From: Desulfovibrio psychrotolerans
GTDB lineage: Bacteria; Desulfobacterota; Desulfovibrionia; Desulfovibrionales; Desulfovibrionaceae
Assembly (NCBI RefSeq): GCF_013340305.1
Contig: NZ_BLVP01000036.1
Coordinates: 157,579 to 221,578, forward strand
DNA length: 64,000 nucleotides
Direction: 5' to 3'
The number at the start of each line of letters is the position of its first letter. The stretch's first letter is position 1. The notes below the pieces were generated by a model. It worked only from the letters and a program-made list of their open reading frames with translations, was not told the DNA's origin and did not search any database. Of the stretch, positions 48,902-58,200 are shown one piece after another. The translations under genes were made by a program, and so were the position numbers.

Positions 48902-51061
48902 TCAGTCTTCAGGGTGCGTTAAGGAGGCAACATCCGTGTGATTCAGGGGCAGGCGCAAATGGAACGCGGTTCCTTTTCCCGGAACGGATTCCACGCTTAT
49001 ATCCCCCCTGTGATTGCGGTGAACAATCAGGTAGCACACCGAAAGCCCGAGTCCGGTCCCCTTTCCGGGGGGCTTGGTGGTGAAAAAAGGCTCGAAAATA
49101 CGGCGTCTTGTTTCGCCGTCCATGCCGGGGCCGTTGTCGCGCACCATGACAGCCAGACTGTCTCCTTCCTGCCGGGCGGCAATGGTTATGCGCCCCTGTT
49201 CAGTGCGGTCCGCCCGTTCTGTGGGCCGTTCACTTGTCCGTTCACTAGCCCGATTAGTAGCCCGATTAGTAGTCTGTTCAATGCGTTGTTCGGCGATGGC
49301 TTGGGCGGCATTGCGCAGCAGGTTAAAGAATACCTGCACCATTTCCGTTTCAGAGCAGTGCACCTCAGGAAGGTCGGGCGGAAAATCACGCGTGATTATC
49401 AGACTGCGAAAATCGAACCTGTTCAGCACGTCATAGTCCGACTCCGCAAGACGAATGGCCCGTTCCACAATGTCCGGCAGCCTATGCGGGGCATGGTGGC
49501 TCTCGCTTTTGCGGCTGAAGTTGAGCATGTTGGACACGATCTTTGCCGCCCGCTGTCCGCATTCCCGTATGCCTTCCAGCATGCGGTCCATGCGCCGCAG
49601 GCGCATGTATTCGCGTATGGCTTCCAGGCTGCATCCCGCCTCTTCGGCTGCCTTGCGGTTGGCTTCTATATCGCCATAAAGCCGCCGCGAAATGTTCTGC
49701 ACACCTTGCAGAATGCCGCCCAGCGGATTGTTTATCTCATGGGCCATGCCTGCTGCCAGCCCGCCCACGGAGAGCATTTTTTCCGACTGCACCAGCAGTT
49801 CTTCCGTACGCTTGCGTTCGGTGGTGTCCGTAAGAATGGCAAGAATCTCGTTCCCTATGGGCTTAACTCTAAACTCCACAAAGCGTATTTCGCCATTTTT
49901 GCAGGCAACCTCCCATTCCCGCACAGTGGTGTTGGAGGGCAGGGCGTTTCCCGCTCTGCGAAGCGCCGCATCCCACAGCATGCGCCCTTGTCTGCGGTAT
50001 CCGGGGTCCGGAAGGGCTTTTTTCCACCATTCATCCATGTGCGGCACATCCCCGTGCGTATAGCCGAGCATACGCGTGAATTCCGTGTTCACCAGTAACA
50101 CGTTACCGTTTCGGGCAATAAGGGCCATGCCCAGCGGCGAACTTTCCACCAGAGTCCTGAACCGTTCCCGGCTCTGCCGCAGGTCGGCGGTTTTCTGCTG
50201 CACGGCCCGTCGCAGGCTCCACGTCCATAACAAAAACCCGCACAGGAGCAGGGCGATGGGAATACCGGCATACATGGCGTAGAGCATTAAGGTCCGGGTT
50301 ATGGATTCCCGTTCATACACCCCGAACCACTTGTCGTGGATGCGTTCATATTCCCCGGAATTTTTAATGATGTTTAACCCTTCGTTAAAGGTCGCCCGCA
50401 GCACCTCATCCCCCTTGCGTACCACAATGCAGAAGCGCCTCGGCTCCATGGGCGGTCCCACTGTCTCCAGTCCGTCTAGTTTCCGGCGGTGTATGATGTG
50501 CAGTGCCTGCAGGGTGCCCAGCAGTGCCGCGTCGCATCCGCCCGATGCCAGCGCGTCGAGCGCTTCATTCTGCGAGGTAACTGTCACTATGGTCACATCG
50601 GGCAGGTTCAGGCGTGCATAGTCGTGCATAATGTCGCCCTGCTGCACAACAATCGTCTTGCCCGCAAGATCATCAAGTGAGGCTATGGGTGAGCCTTTGC
50701 GCACAAACAGGGCGTGATTGGCTATGATATGCGGTGTACAAAAATCCACCAGTCTTTCCCGTTCCGGGGAGTAGTACATGCCCGTCAGGGCGTCTATTTC
50801 TCCCTGTTCTATCTGGCTGCGCACTTCTGTCCACGGACCAAGGTCAATGCGGATATTCAGATTCATGACCCGTGCCACAGCACGCACAATGTCCACGCTG
50901 AACCCGGAGGGAACGCCATTGTCCAGAAAATCGTAGGGGGGGTAGTTGTAGTCTCCACGTATGTGGATGAGATTGTCGTCTTCCGCGCTCTGTGCGGGAG
51001 AAGCGTAAACGCCGGACCCCAGCAGCAACGTGCATGCGAAGATGATGAGCAGGGTGCGCAT
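48902..51061 (-). CDS. Sensor histidine kinase with fused SBP_bac_3 sensor
   Basis: A 719-residue kinase. After a signal sequence, residues about 30-255 are a family-3 binding-protein domain (IHIRGDYNYPPYDFLDNGVPSGFSVDIVRAV, LTGMYYSPERERLVDFCTPH). A membrane helix near 265-285 leads to one PAS domain (about 305-415), then GLAAGMAHEINNPLGG with His441 and an ATPase (FFNLLRNAAQAIA, DNGPGMDGE, EPFFTTKPPGKGTGLGLSV). From the H box onward it is very similar to the kinase at 45030-47414, so the two arose by duplication with different sensors. A Thr/Asn/Glu/Arg repeat insert sits between N box and G1. No response regulator is adjacent. Confidence 0.93.
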   Translation of the reverse strand: MRTLLIIFACTLLLGSGVYASPAQSAEDDNLIHIRGDYNYPPYDFLDNGVPSGFSVDIVRAVARVMNLNIRIDLGPWTEVRSQIEQGEIDALTGMYYSPERERLVDFCTPHIIANHALFVRKGSPIASLDDLAGKTIVVQQGDIMHDYARLNLPDVTIVTVTSQNEALDALASGGCDAALLGTLQALHIIHRRKLDGLETVGPPMEPRRFCIVVRKGDEVLRATFNEGLNIIKNSGEYERIHDKWFGVYERESITRTLMLYAMYAGIPIALLLCGFLLWTWSLRRAVQQKTADLRQSRERFRTLVESSPLGMALIARNGNVLLVNTEFTRMLGYTHGDVPHMDEWWKKALPDPGYRRQGRMLWDAALRRAGNALPSNTTVREWEVACKNGEIRFVEFRVKPIGNEILAILTDTTERKRTEELLVQSEKMLSVGGLAAGMAHEINNPLGGILQGVQNISRRLYGDIEANRKAAEEAGCSLEAIREYMRLRRMDRMLEGIRECGQRAAKIVSNMLNFSRKSESHHAPHRLPDIVERAIRLAESDYDVLNRFDFRSLIITRDFPPDLPEVHCSETEMVQVFFNLLRNAAQAIAEQRIEQTTNRATNRASERTSERPTERADRTEQGRITIAARQEGDSLAVMVRDNGPGMDGETRRRIFEPFFTTKPPGKGTGLGLSVCYLIVHRNHRGDISVESVPGKGTAFHLRLPLNHTDVASLTHPED
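49213..49284. repeat. Six in-frame 12-bp units inside the second kinase ATPase domain
   Basis: Consecutive units include GCCGTTCACTTG, TCCGTTCACTAG and two identical CCCGATTAGTAG. They encode four-residue units such as Ala-Thr-Asn-Arg and Thr-Ser-Glu-Arg. Confidence 0.9.
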
Positions 51062-51373
51062 GTCCTTGTCCTCGGGCGTTATCGCTGTGGCGTACGGTGC
51101 CGCTGAGGCGTACGGTGCATGTACAACCCGTTCGGCATGTTACAGTATATACGTCTTATGCCATTCCGGCATATATGAAAAGACCGGCCAGAAAAAAACC
51201 TGTAAGGTGTACAGAAATATCGTGCTGTGCATATCCGTATTGCCCGCACCCTGCATATGCGGTACTTGAAAAAGAGGGGCCTGTTCCTGCCTGTGTGTGG
51301 CAGGGTAATCACTACAAGGCCGGAGGCCCGGCACACAGCATGCGATGGCGCAGGCCCGCAGAAGAGGAGAACA
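51062..51373. other. 312-bp divergent region with an 18-bp direct repeat
   Basis: CGCTGTGGCGTACGGTGC (51083-51100) is followed immediately by a copy differing at one base (51101-51118), just upstream of the kinase start. No gene is seen in the remainder. Confidence 0.55.
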
Positions 51374-52528
51374 ATGAAGCGATTTTGTTACACCATAACA
51401 GTGTTTCTTTTGTGCGGCATGCTGCAGAGTATGGTTTCGGGCTGTTCACAGAGAGAGCACCATGAACCTGTCCGGCGTGTTACTCTGGAAGCAGCCGTGC
51501 AGGAATTCTTAGCATCTTCTGGAGCGCCGGGGGTGGTCGTCTCCGTGCTTCGGCGCGGCGAGGATGCGCCGCTTTCCGTAGCCGGCGGGCTGGCCTGTCT
51601 GGAAAACCCTGTGGAAATGGCACCCCTCAGCGTGCTGAAGATTGGTTCCGTCACCAAGGTGTATACGGCATTGCGTGTGGAAATGCTCATGGAAGAGGGC
51701 GTCATAGGACCGGATACGCCCCTTGCCCGCTTTTTTCCGGAATTTCCCGGCGCAGAAGCAATACACATCCGCCACCTGCTGACGCATACGTCAGGGGTGC
51801 CGGAAATGCTCAGAATGGAGCGCCTGCTCGCCAACACCGCAAAGGCATGGACCGCGCAAGAAATTCTCGCCATGGTTGCAGAACAGCCGCTTGATTTTGA
51901 ACCGGGTACCAGGCAGAAGTACTCTAATTCTGGCTATCTGCTCCTCGGCCTCATCATAGAAAAGGTCACGGGCGAGTCATACGAGCGGCAGATACTGCAG
52001 CACGTTGCAAAGCCGCTGGGCATGGCGGACATGCGCGCCGGAGACGATACCTCCATAGTGCCCGGCCTTGCCTGCGGATATGCGTGTACTGCGCAGGGGA
52101 ACCTGTGCAAACCCATGCTGCTGAGCATTGTCCCCGGCTTTGCCACGGGCAACCTGCTCGGCACGGCGGAAGATGTGGTGCGCCTCGTCAATCAGGGCCG
52201 CATACTGCGGAACAATCTGTTGGATAATCCGCCTTCCGGCCCGTACATTTTGGATACCGGCGAAGCCGCGTATACCCATACGCAGTTTCAGGATATGTCC
52301 TACGATGAGAGCAACCACAGCGGCATGGCCACATATCATTTTTCGGAACGGTCCATGACCCTCGTGGGCAAGGCCGGCATGTTTCCGGGTTTTGCCACAT
52401 GGTTTTTGTATGATCCGCAAACCCGGATGGCCGTTGCCGTGTCCACCAATCACGAGGCCCGCTCTCTGGAGGCCCAGCAACTCGCCGTCCATGTGCTGGA
52501 AGATATCCGTCGTACAGGCAGGCCATGA
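51374..52528 (+). CDS. Lipoprotein serine hydrolase (class C beta-lactamase/AmpH-like fold)
   Basis: A 384-residue protein of the beta-lactamase-like penicillin-binding family. The N-terminus MKRFCYTITVFLLCGMLQSMVSGC has a lipobox-like SGC, so it is probably an envelope lipoprotein. The catalytic motif S-x-x-K is Ser92-Val-Thr-Lys95 in KIGSVTKVYTALRVE. LLTHTSGVPE and KYSNSGYLLLGLIIEKVTG (Y-x-N) follow, and a GKAGMFPGFATWF segment stands where the third motif lies. Members hydrolyse peptides, esters or lactams, so a lactamase role should not be assumed. GAGGAG precedes the ATG. Next genes follow closely on the same strand. Confidence 0.87.
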   Translation: MKRFCYTITVFLLCGMLQSMVSGCSQREHHEPVRRVTLEAAVQEFLASSGAPGVVVSVLRRGEDAPLSVAGGLACLENPVEMAPLSVLKIGSVTKVYTALRVEMLMEEGVIGPDTPLARFFPEFPGAEAIHIRHLLTHTSGVPEMLRMERLLANTAKAWTAQEILAMVAEQPLDFEPGTRQKYSNSGYLLLGLIIEKVTGESYERQILQHVAKPLGMADMRAGDDTSIVPGLACGYACTAQGNLCKPMLLSIVPGFATGNLLGTAEDVVRLVNQGRILRNNLLDNPPSGPYILDTGEAAYTHTQFQDMSYDESNHSGMATYHFSERSMTLVGKAGMFPGFATWFLYDPQTRMAVAVSTNHEARSLEAQQLAVHVLEDIRRTGRP

Positions 52529-52568
52529 TGAACCCCGCCGTCAACCTTCCGTGTCCGGTGTTACCGCA

Positions 52569-53375
52569 ATGAACCATCCGCCGCAGGCAGCCTCATGCGC
52601 ACTCCTGTCCGGTGCCGTCCCCACAGACAGCATGGCTGCCCCGTGGCTGCCCCGGACCGTGCCCTGCGGCACCATCCTGTGCGTTGGGCTGGTTCTGGCG
52701 GGCGATCCGCAGCACTGGTGCGCGGCTGCTTCGCCCTATGCCGCACCGGATGAACTGGAGCGGGCGTCCCGCTTCATCCATACCATAGACGCGGCACGGC
52801 ATCTGGCGGGCAGGGCGCTTGTCCGCAAGGTTCTGGCTGCGGCAACAGGCGTCTCCTTTCCAGCCACCCCCTTTTCCCGCAATGCATGGGGCAAGCCGGA
52901 ACTGCCCGGCAGTCCCGTTTCCTTCAGCATCTCTCATGCCGGAACCATGCTCTGGACCGCTTTCTGCCGTCATACCCCCGTGGGCATCGATGTGGAGGCA
53001 ATACCCTCCGCAACAGACGTTTTTGAACTGGCCCGCATGTTGCACTCAGACGAATGCGCTGAGATTGCCGCCCTTTCGCAGCATGAGGCGGTGGCGTGTT
53101 TCTACCGCACATGGGTCCGTAAAGAAGCGGTGCTCAAGGCGGTGGGCGAGGGACTCAACCGTTCGCTGACCAGCTTCCGCGTCAGTACCGGTGCGGCCTC
53201 CGGCAACTGGCTGCAGCAGCCGCCCGGCGGGGAAGGATATGCCTCCCCCGGCTGGACCACCGCAGACATTGCAGTGCGCGAAGGCTATTTTTGCAGCGTG
53301 GCCGCACAGGCGTCCGGTCTTTCCCTTGCCGTACACCATGTGCCGTGCCCGGATGCGGCTCTGTTCTTTGCATGA
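52569..53375 (+). CDS. Sfp-type 4'-phosphopantetheinyl transferase
   Basis: A 268-residue enzyme that converts apo carrier proteins to the holo form using coenzyme A. Motifs are the N-terminal RNAWGKPEL, SFSISHAG, VGIDVE with metal-binding Asp141 and Glu143, and FYRTWVRKEAVLKAVGEGL. The size and motif order match Sfp/EntD rather than the short AcpS. The ATG at 52569 is about 40 bases after the hydrolase stop; longer in-frame starts lie inside that gene. No NRPS or polyketide synthase lies in the window, so the carrier substrate is unknown. The C-terminal 60 residues are poorly conserved, as is usual. Confidence 0.9.
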   Translation: MNHPPQAASCALLSGAVPTDSMAAPWLPRTVPCGTILCVGLVLAGDPQHWCAAASPYAAPDELERASRFIHTIDAARHLAGRALVRKVLAAATGVSFPATPFSRNAWGKPELPGSPVSFSISHAGTMLWTAFCRHTPVGIDVEAIPSATDVFELARMLHSDECAEIAALSQHEAVACFYRTWVRKEAVLKAVGEGLNRSLTSFRVSTGAASGNWLQQPPGGEGYASPGWTTADIAVREGYFCSVAAQASGLSLAVHHVPCPDAALFFA

Positions 53376-53420
53376 ACACCGTGCGGAACCCGTTTGCCAT
53401 CCTCATGAACAGGAGCGTGT

Positions 53421-55046
53421 ATGATCCCGGTAATGTCACACCCCCTCACCGGTCTTGCAAACGAACTGGCATTCATCACGCTTGAGGAAGCATGCCGCCA
53501 CCTCGACAATTATCTGGGCAACTTCGTGCTGGATGATGTGGCGGGCATTGTCTACGCCAACCGTTTTCTCGGTGCGCCGGATCTGGAAACAGTCCCCCGT
53601 GCGGTGCACGACCTGTACTACTGCCTGAACCGCGTGCTGGAACACGCCCCGCACGGCGTGCAGGTTCTCGAAGCGCTGAACAGCATGTCCCCGCAACCGG
53701 AGCGGGCAGAACGCATCGCCTTTCTGCAACGTCTGTCGCCGGACCCGCACCTCAAGGAAAAAATCGTCAAGCACATCCGACAGGATGACTTCGAAAAGGC
53801 TCAGCGGCTGCTCCATCAGCAGCTTTCGGAACTTCCCGCGTGCCTGTGGGCTGCTGCCCAGCTTCTGCAGGACGATGCGGACCACGGCAGGCACCCCGGT
53901 CCGTGGCAGAGCATGTTCAAATGCCCCGCGAAAATCCGCCCCCTGTGGGACAGGATGCTTTTCCACCATTACGCTGCGCTCGGCTTGCATGAAGATGCGT
54001 TGCGCCTGTGGGAACAGATGGATGAAGCCCATTCCGGGCCATACAGCCTCAATCTGGCGGCAGAGATGTACCGGGCACTGGGCGACCGGGGCAAGGCGTC
54101 CGCCCTGTACATGCAGTCGATCAAGCAAGACCCCCGCCAGACAGTTCTCCGTTACCGGCTGGAGGAGCTGGCAAATCCCTTTACGGCAGATCATTCCCTG
54201 CCGGAACGCCGCAGCGTGAATATCTATCTGTATTCATGGAATAAGGCTGATTTTCTGGAAAAAACCCTGCGCGGGCTCGCCGCAACGCACATAGGCAATG
54301 CCCGCATCCGCCTGCTGCTGAACGGCTGTACAGACGATTCCTTGAACCGCGCGGAACGCATCCGCGATGAATATTTCAAGGAAAACATGAAGATCATCTC
54401 CCTTCCCGTGAACATAGGCGCTCCTGCCGCACGCAACTGGCTCATAGCCCTTCCCGAAACCCGCGAGGCAGACTACACCGCCTTCCTCGATGACGACGTA
54501 GATGTGGAGGAGCATTGGCTGGCAAAGCTCCTTACGGTGCTGGAGGCAAACCCCGGAGCGGGCGTGGCGGGATGCAAGGTGGTCTATCCGGGCACACCGC
54601 GCAGACTGCAATACCTCTACCGCACGCCTTCCGTTGTACGCGACGACCTCTTCCGTATCAGTTTCGAGGCACCGTCCGTACGCAACGATACCGGTCTCTA
54701 CGATTTTGTAAGGTCAACAGCCAATGTCATGGGCTGCTGCCATCTCTTCCGCCGTCAGGCGTTGCTGGACTGTCCCACCTTCGATATCTGTTTCTCGCCC
54801 AGCCAGATGGATGATATAGCTCATGATTTTGATCTGCTGCTTAAAGGGCACGGAATAATCTACTGCGGCTTGGCTTCCTGTGTGCATCACCAGAATACGG
54901 GAACAGCGTTTTTCAGAACACGAAAACTGTCGCAGCACGGCAACATAGCCGGAAATGACGTCAAGTTTTTCTACAAATTCTGGGAAAACCGCAATGAACT
55001 GCGTTCCCTTATGAATGTCAGACAACCCGCTTCCGGCGGTGCGTAG
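53421..55046 (+). CDS. GT2 glycosyltransferase with TPR-like N-terminal half
   Basis: A 541-residue protein. Residues about 1-250 are all-helical with TPR-like character (LGLHEDALRLWEQMDEAHSGPYSLNLAAEMYRALGDRGKASALYMQSIKQDP). The C-terminal half is a GT-A family-2 transferase: VNIYLYSWNKADFLEKTLRGL, LLLNGCTDDSLNRAE, PVNIGAPAARNWLI and the metal site FLDDDVDVEEHW. MGCCHLFRRQALLDC and DFDLLLKGHG follow. The ribosome site CAGGAG precedes the ATG. Combined TPR-GT2 proteins are common in surface-glycan and flagellin-glycosylation loci, but no flagellin gene is near. It may form a run with the hydrolase and phosphopantetheinyl transferase. Confidence 0.85.
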   Translation: MIPVMSHPLTGLANELAFITLEEACRHLDNYLGNFVLDDVAGIVYANRFLGAPDLETVPRAVHDLYYCLNRVLEHAPHGVQVLEALNSMSPQPERAERIAFLQRLSPDPHLKEKIVKHIRQDDFEKAQRLLHQQLSELPACLWAAAQLLQDDADHGRHPGPWQSMFKCPAKIRPLWDRMLFHHYAALGLHEDALRLWEQMDEAHSGPYSLNLAAEMYRALGDRGKASALYMQSIKQDPRQTVLRYRLEELANPFTADHSLPERRSVNIYLYSWNKADFLEKTLRGLAATHIGNARIRLLLNGCTDDSLNRAERIRDEYFKENMKIISLPVNIGAPAARNWLIALPETREADYTAFLDDDVDVEEHWLAKLLTVLEANPGAGVAGCKVVYPGTPRRLQYLYRTPSVVRDDLFRISFEAPSVRNDTGLYDFVRSTANVMGCCHLFRRQALLDCPTFDICFSPSQMDDIAHDFDLLLKGHGIIYCGLASCVHHQNTGTAFFRTRKLSQHGNIAGNDVKFFYKFWENRNELRSLMNVRQPASGGA

Positions 55047-55214
55047 GGTTTTGTACCGGCAGACGGATCATTTTCTTTTTCCCGTCAAGACACGATACGG
55101 TGTGCAACCACCCTGTTGCAGTGCACATTTTTTCTCCTTTTCCTCCTGCACTATTCTTCATGCCTGTGCGGAATATAATACCGCAACTGCCATGTTTTGT
55201 GTTGCTGTGCAGAG

Positions 55215-58200
55215 ATGGAAAAATATCCTAAACGCCCGTCCGCTTCCGGCCCCCGTTTCGCCCCCTGTCTCGGCATGGTCCCATGTCTGCTGTGGGCTTA
55301 TCTCATCACGCTCTTCGTTCTTCCCGGCATCGGGTTGGCGCAAAGGCAGGAATCTCCTGTCAGCATAAACGGGCCGCAAATAGCCGCCCGTCCGGTATCC
55401 GGCCTGCAGCTTACCCCCGAAGAGGCCAAATGGCTTGATGAGCATCCGCGCATATCCGTCGGTGTCATGGATTCATGGCCGCCCATGGATTATGAGGATG
55501 CAACCGGCAGCCCCGCAGGCATCGGTGCGCAGTTTGTCCATGCGCTTAACCTCCGTCTGGGCGGCAGGCTTCGTCTGCATTCCGCCCCGTGGGACGAAAT
55601 CTACCGGGCTGTCTCCGAACAGCGGCTGGATGCGCTCATGGGCATCACGCCCAGCGCGGAGCGTGAGGAATACTTCCATTTCACCTCTCCGTACGTCACT
55701 GTGCCGCATGTCATTGTCGCCCGTAAAGAAAGCCCCTTTGCAGACGGCATAGCCGATCTGGAAGGCAAGCGGGTAGCCGTGGAGCGCGGTTTCATCATCA
55801 GCCGTATTCTCGCCGGCAACTTTCCGGGCATGGATGTGGTGGAGTATCCCGCCACCAAAGAGGCGATGCGGGGAGTGGTCACAGGAGAAGCCGATGCCTA
55901 TATCGGCAACCGCGCTGTGGCACTCTATCTCATGGAAGAGGAGGAATTCGCCCCGCTGCGCATTCAGGGCCGCATAACCGAAGCCTCGTCCGTAAACGCC
56001 ATCGGCGTGCGTAAAGACCAACCCATCCTGCGCGGCATCCTCCAAAAGGCGCTGGACAGCATGAGCATGGACGAGCGGCATACTATCCTCGGCAAATGGC
56101 TTCTGCCGGGTCAGATCGGCGGCGGTCCGCGCCTGCCGCTTTCCGCAAAGGAAAAGGCATGGCTCAGCGCGCATCCCCGCATGAGCGTTGCAGTCATGGA
56201 TGCCTGGCCGCCACTCAACGCAAAAAACAGCCATGGCACGCCGGAAGGCATAGGCGTGGATTTTCTCAATCTCGTGGGTGCGCGTCTGGGGGTGGATATC
56301 GATCTGGTGGCAGCTCCCTTCGAGTCCAATCTGGAAGCCGTGAAGGAACGGCAGACAGACGCGCTCATGGATGTCACGCCGCGCCCGGACCGTGAGCTAT
56401 ACCTCCACTTCTCCAAGCCCTACATTATCGTTCCGCACGTCATTGTCGCCCGTGCGGGCGAAGACTACTATGAGAACGAAGACCATCTGCGCGGCAAGCG
56501 CGTGGCACTGGAAAAAGGCTTCGGGAATAATAAGCGGTTCAGGGAAGAATATCCCGATGTCACAGTGCTGGACTACCCGGACACCATTTCCTGCCTGCAG
56601 GCCGTATCAAAAGGCGATGCAGATGCCTACGCGGGCAACCGTGCCGTTGTCATGTACCTTATCGCCAAAGACCTGCTCACCAATCTGCAGATTCAGGGCA
56701 ATCTGCGTGCTCCCGGTTCCGTGCTCACCATGGGCGTCCGCAAAGACTGGCCGGAACTTGTGCCGCTGCTGAACAAGGCGCTGGACTCCATCACCCCGGC
56801 AGAGACTCAGGCCATTCTGCGGCGCTGGACAGGGGACCAGTGGACAGGACAGGAACTTGTCCTCAGCGATGAGGAAAAGGCATGGCTCAAGGCAAACCCG
56901 CAGCTCAGGCTGGCGGCGGTGACAGACTGGCCCCCCTTTGAATTCCGTGACAGCAGTGGAGCATTTGCCGGCATATCTTCTGAATATGTACGGCTGTTCA
57001 ACGAAAAACTGGGTATAACCCTCAATCCCCAGTTCGGCATGTCATGGGCGCAGATTCTGGAAGCGTCAGCCCGTGGCGAGGTGGACGTAGTACCCACCAT
57101 CATGCGGACAGAGGCGCGGGAGAGGCATTTCCTCTTCACGCGCCCGTATATCCGCTCTCCGCTTGTGGTCATCACGCGTGATGATGCCCCCTATGTGGAG
57201 GGGCTGGGCAGTCTTGCCGGTAAGACTGTCGCCGTCACCAGGGGCTACGTGACGCAGGAGTTTCTGGAACGGGACCACCCTGCGCTGGACCTGCTGCTGG
57301 TAGAAACCACCGAAGATGCCCTGCTGGCAGTGTCCAAGGGCCGTGCCGACGCCATGGTGGAAAACGTGGCGGTCATGAACTACCTCAGCCAGCGGCTGGG
57401 GGTGAGCAACCTTAAGGTGGCGGCTCCCACACCGTACTTCATGGACCTGTCATTCGGCGTGCGCAAAGACCTGCCGGAACTGGCCCAGATACTCAACAAA
57501 GTGCTGGCCGCCATTCCGGAACGCGACAGAGCCGTCTATCACGAACGCTGGGTGAACCTGCGCGTGGAACAGCGCACGGACTGGGGGATGGTCTTTGGCA
57601 TAGCCGGGGGCATCTTCCTGCTTGCTGCGGGCATTGTGTCCGTTTTTGTCCTTTCCAATCGTCGTCTGCGCGAAGCGCAGCAGCGCATTGCCGAATCAGA
57701 GGAAAAAGTCCGCGCCATGAGTGCCGCCATGCACGACGGACTCATGATGTGCGATGCCCCCGGCAACGTCCTGTTCTGGAACCATGCGGCAGAGGCCATG
57801 TTCGGCTATACGTCGTCAGAGGCGGAAGGCTTGAACATCCACGCCCTCTTTGTGCAGAACATCGGGCAGGAGGAAAAGAACCGGGCTTTCAGTGAGCTTC
57901 CCCGCGAAGACGGTGGCCTGCTTCTGGCGGGCCTGCGCGAAGAAACGGCACTGCGGCGCGATGGCAGCACCTTCCCCGTGGAAACGGCTGTGGCGTCCTT
58001 CCGCATGGGCGGCAGATGGTACACAGTCAGCTCCGTGCGCGATATCACGCAGCGCAAGGTTCAGGAGCGCGAGCTGGAAAAAGCCAGAGATGCGGCGGAA
58101 GAGGCCACCAGAGCCAAGTCGGATTTTCTGGCCAACATGAGCCATGAAATACGCACCCCCATGAACGCCATCATCGGCATGAGCCATCTGGCCCTGCAAA

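Noticed and set aside
51374-52528. Beta-lactamase resistance gene
   Set aside because: The S-x-x-K and Y-x-N motifs are shared by many esterases and peptidases; nothing indicates lactam hydrolysis.
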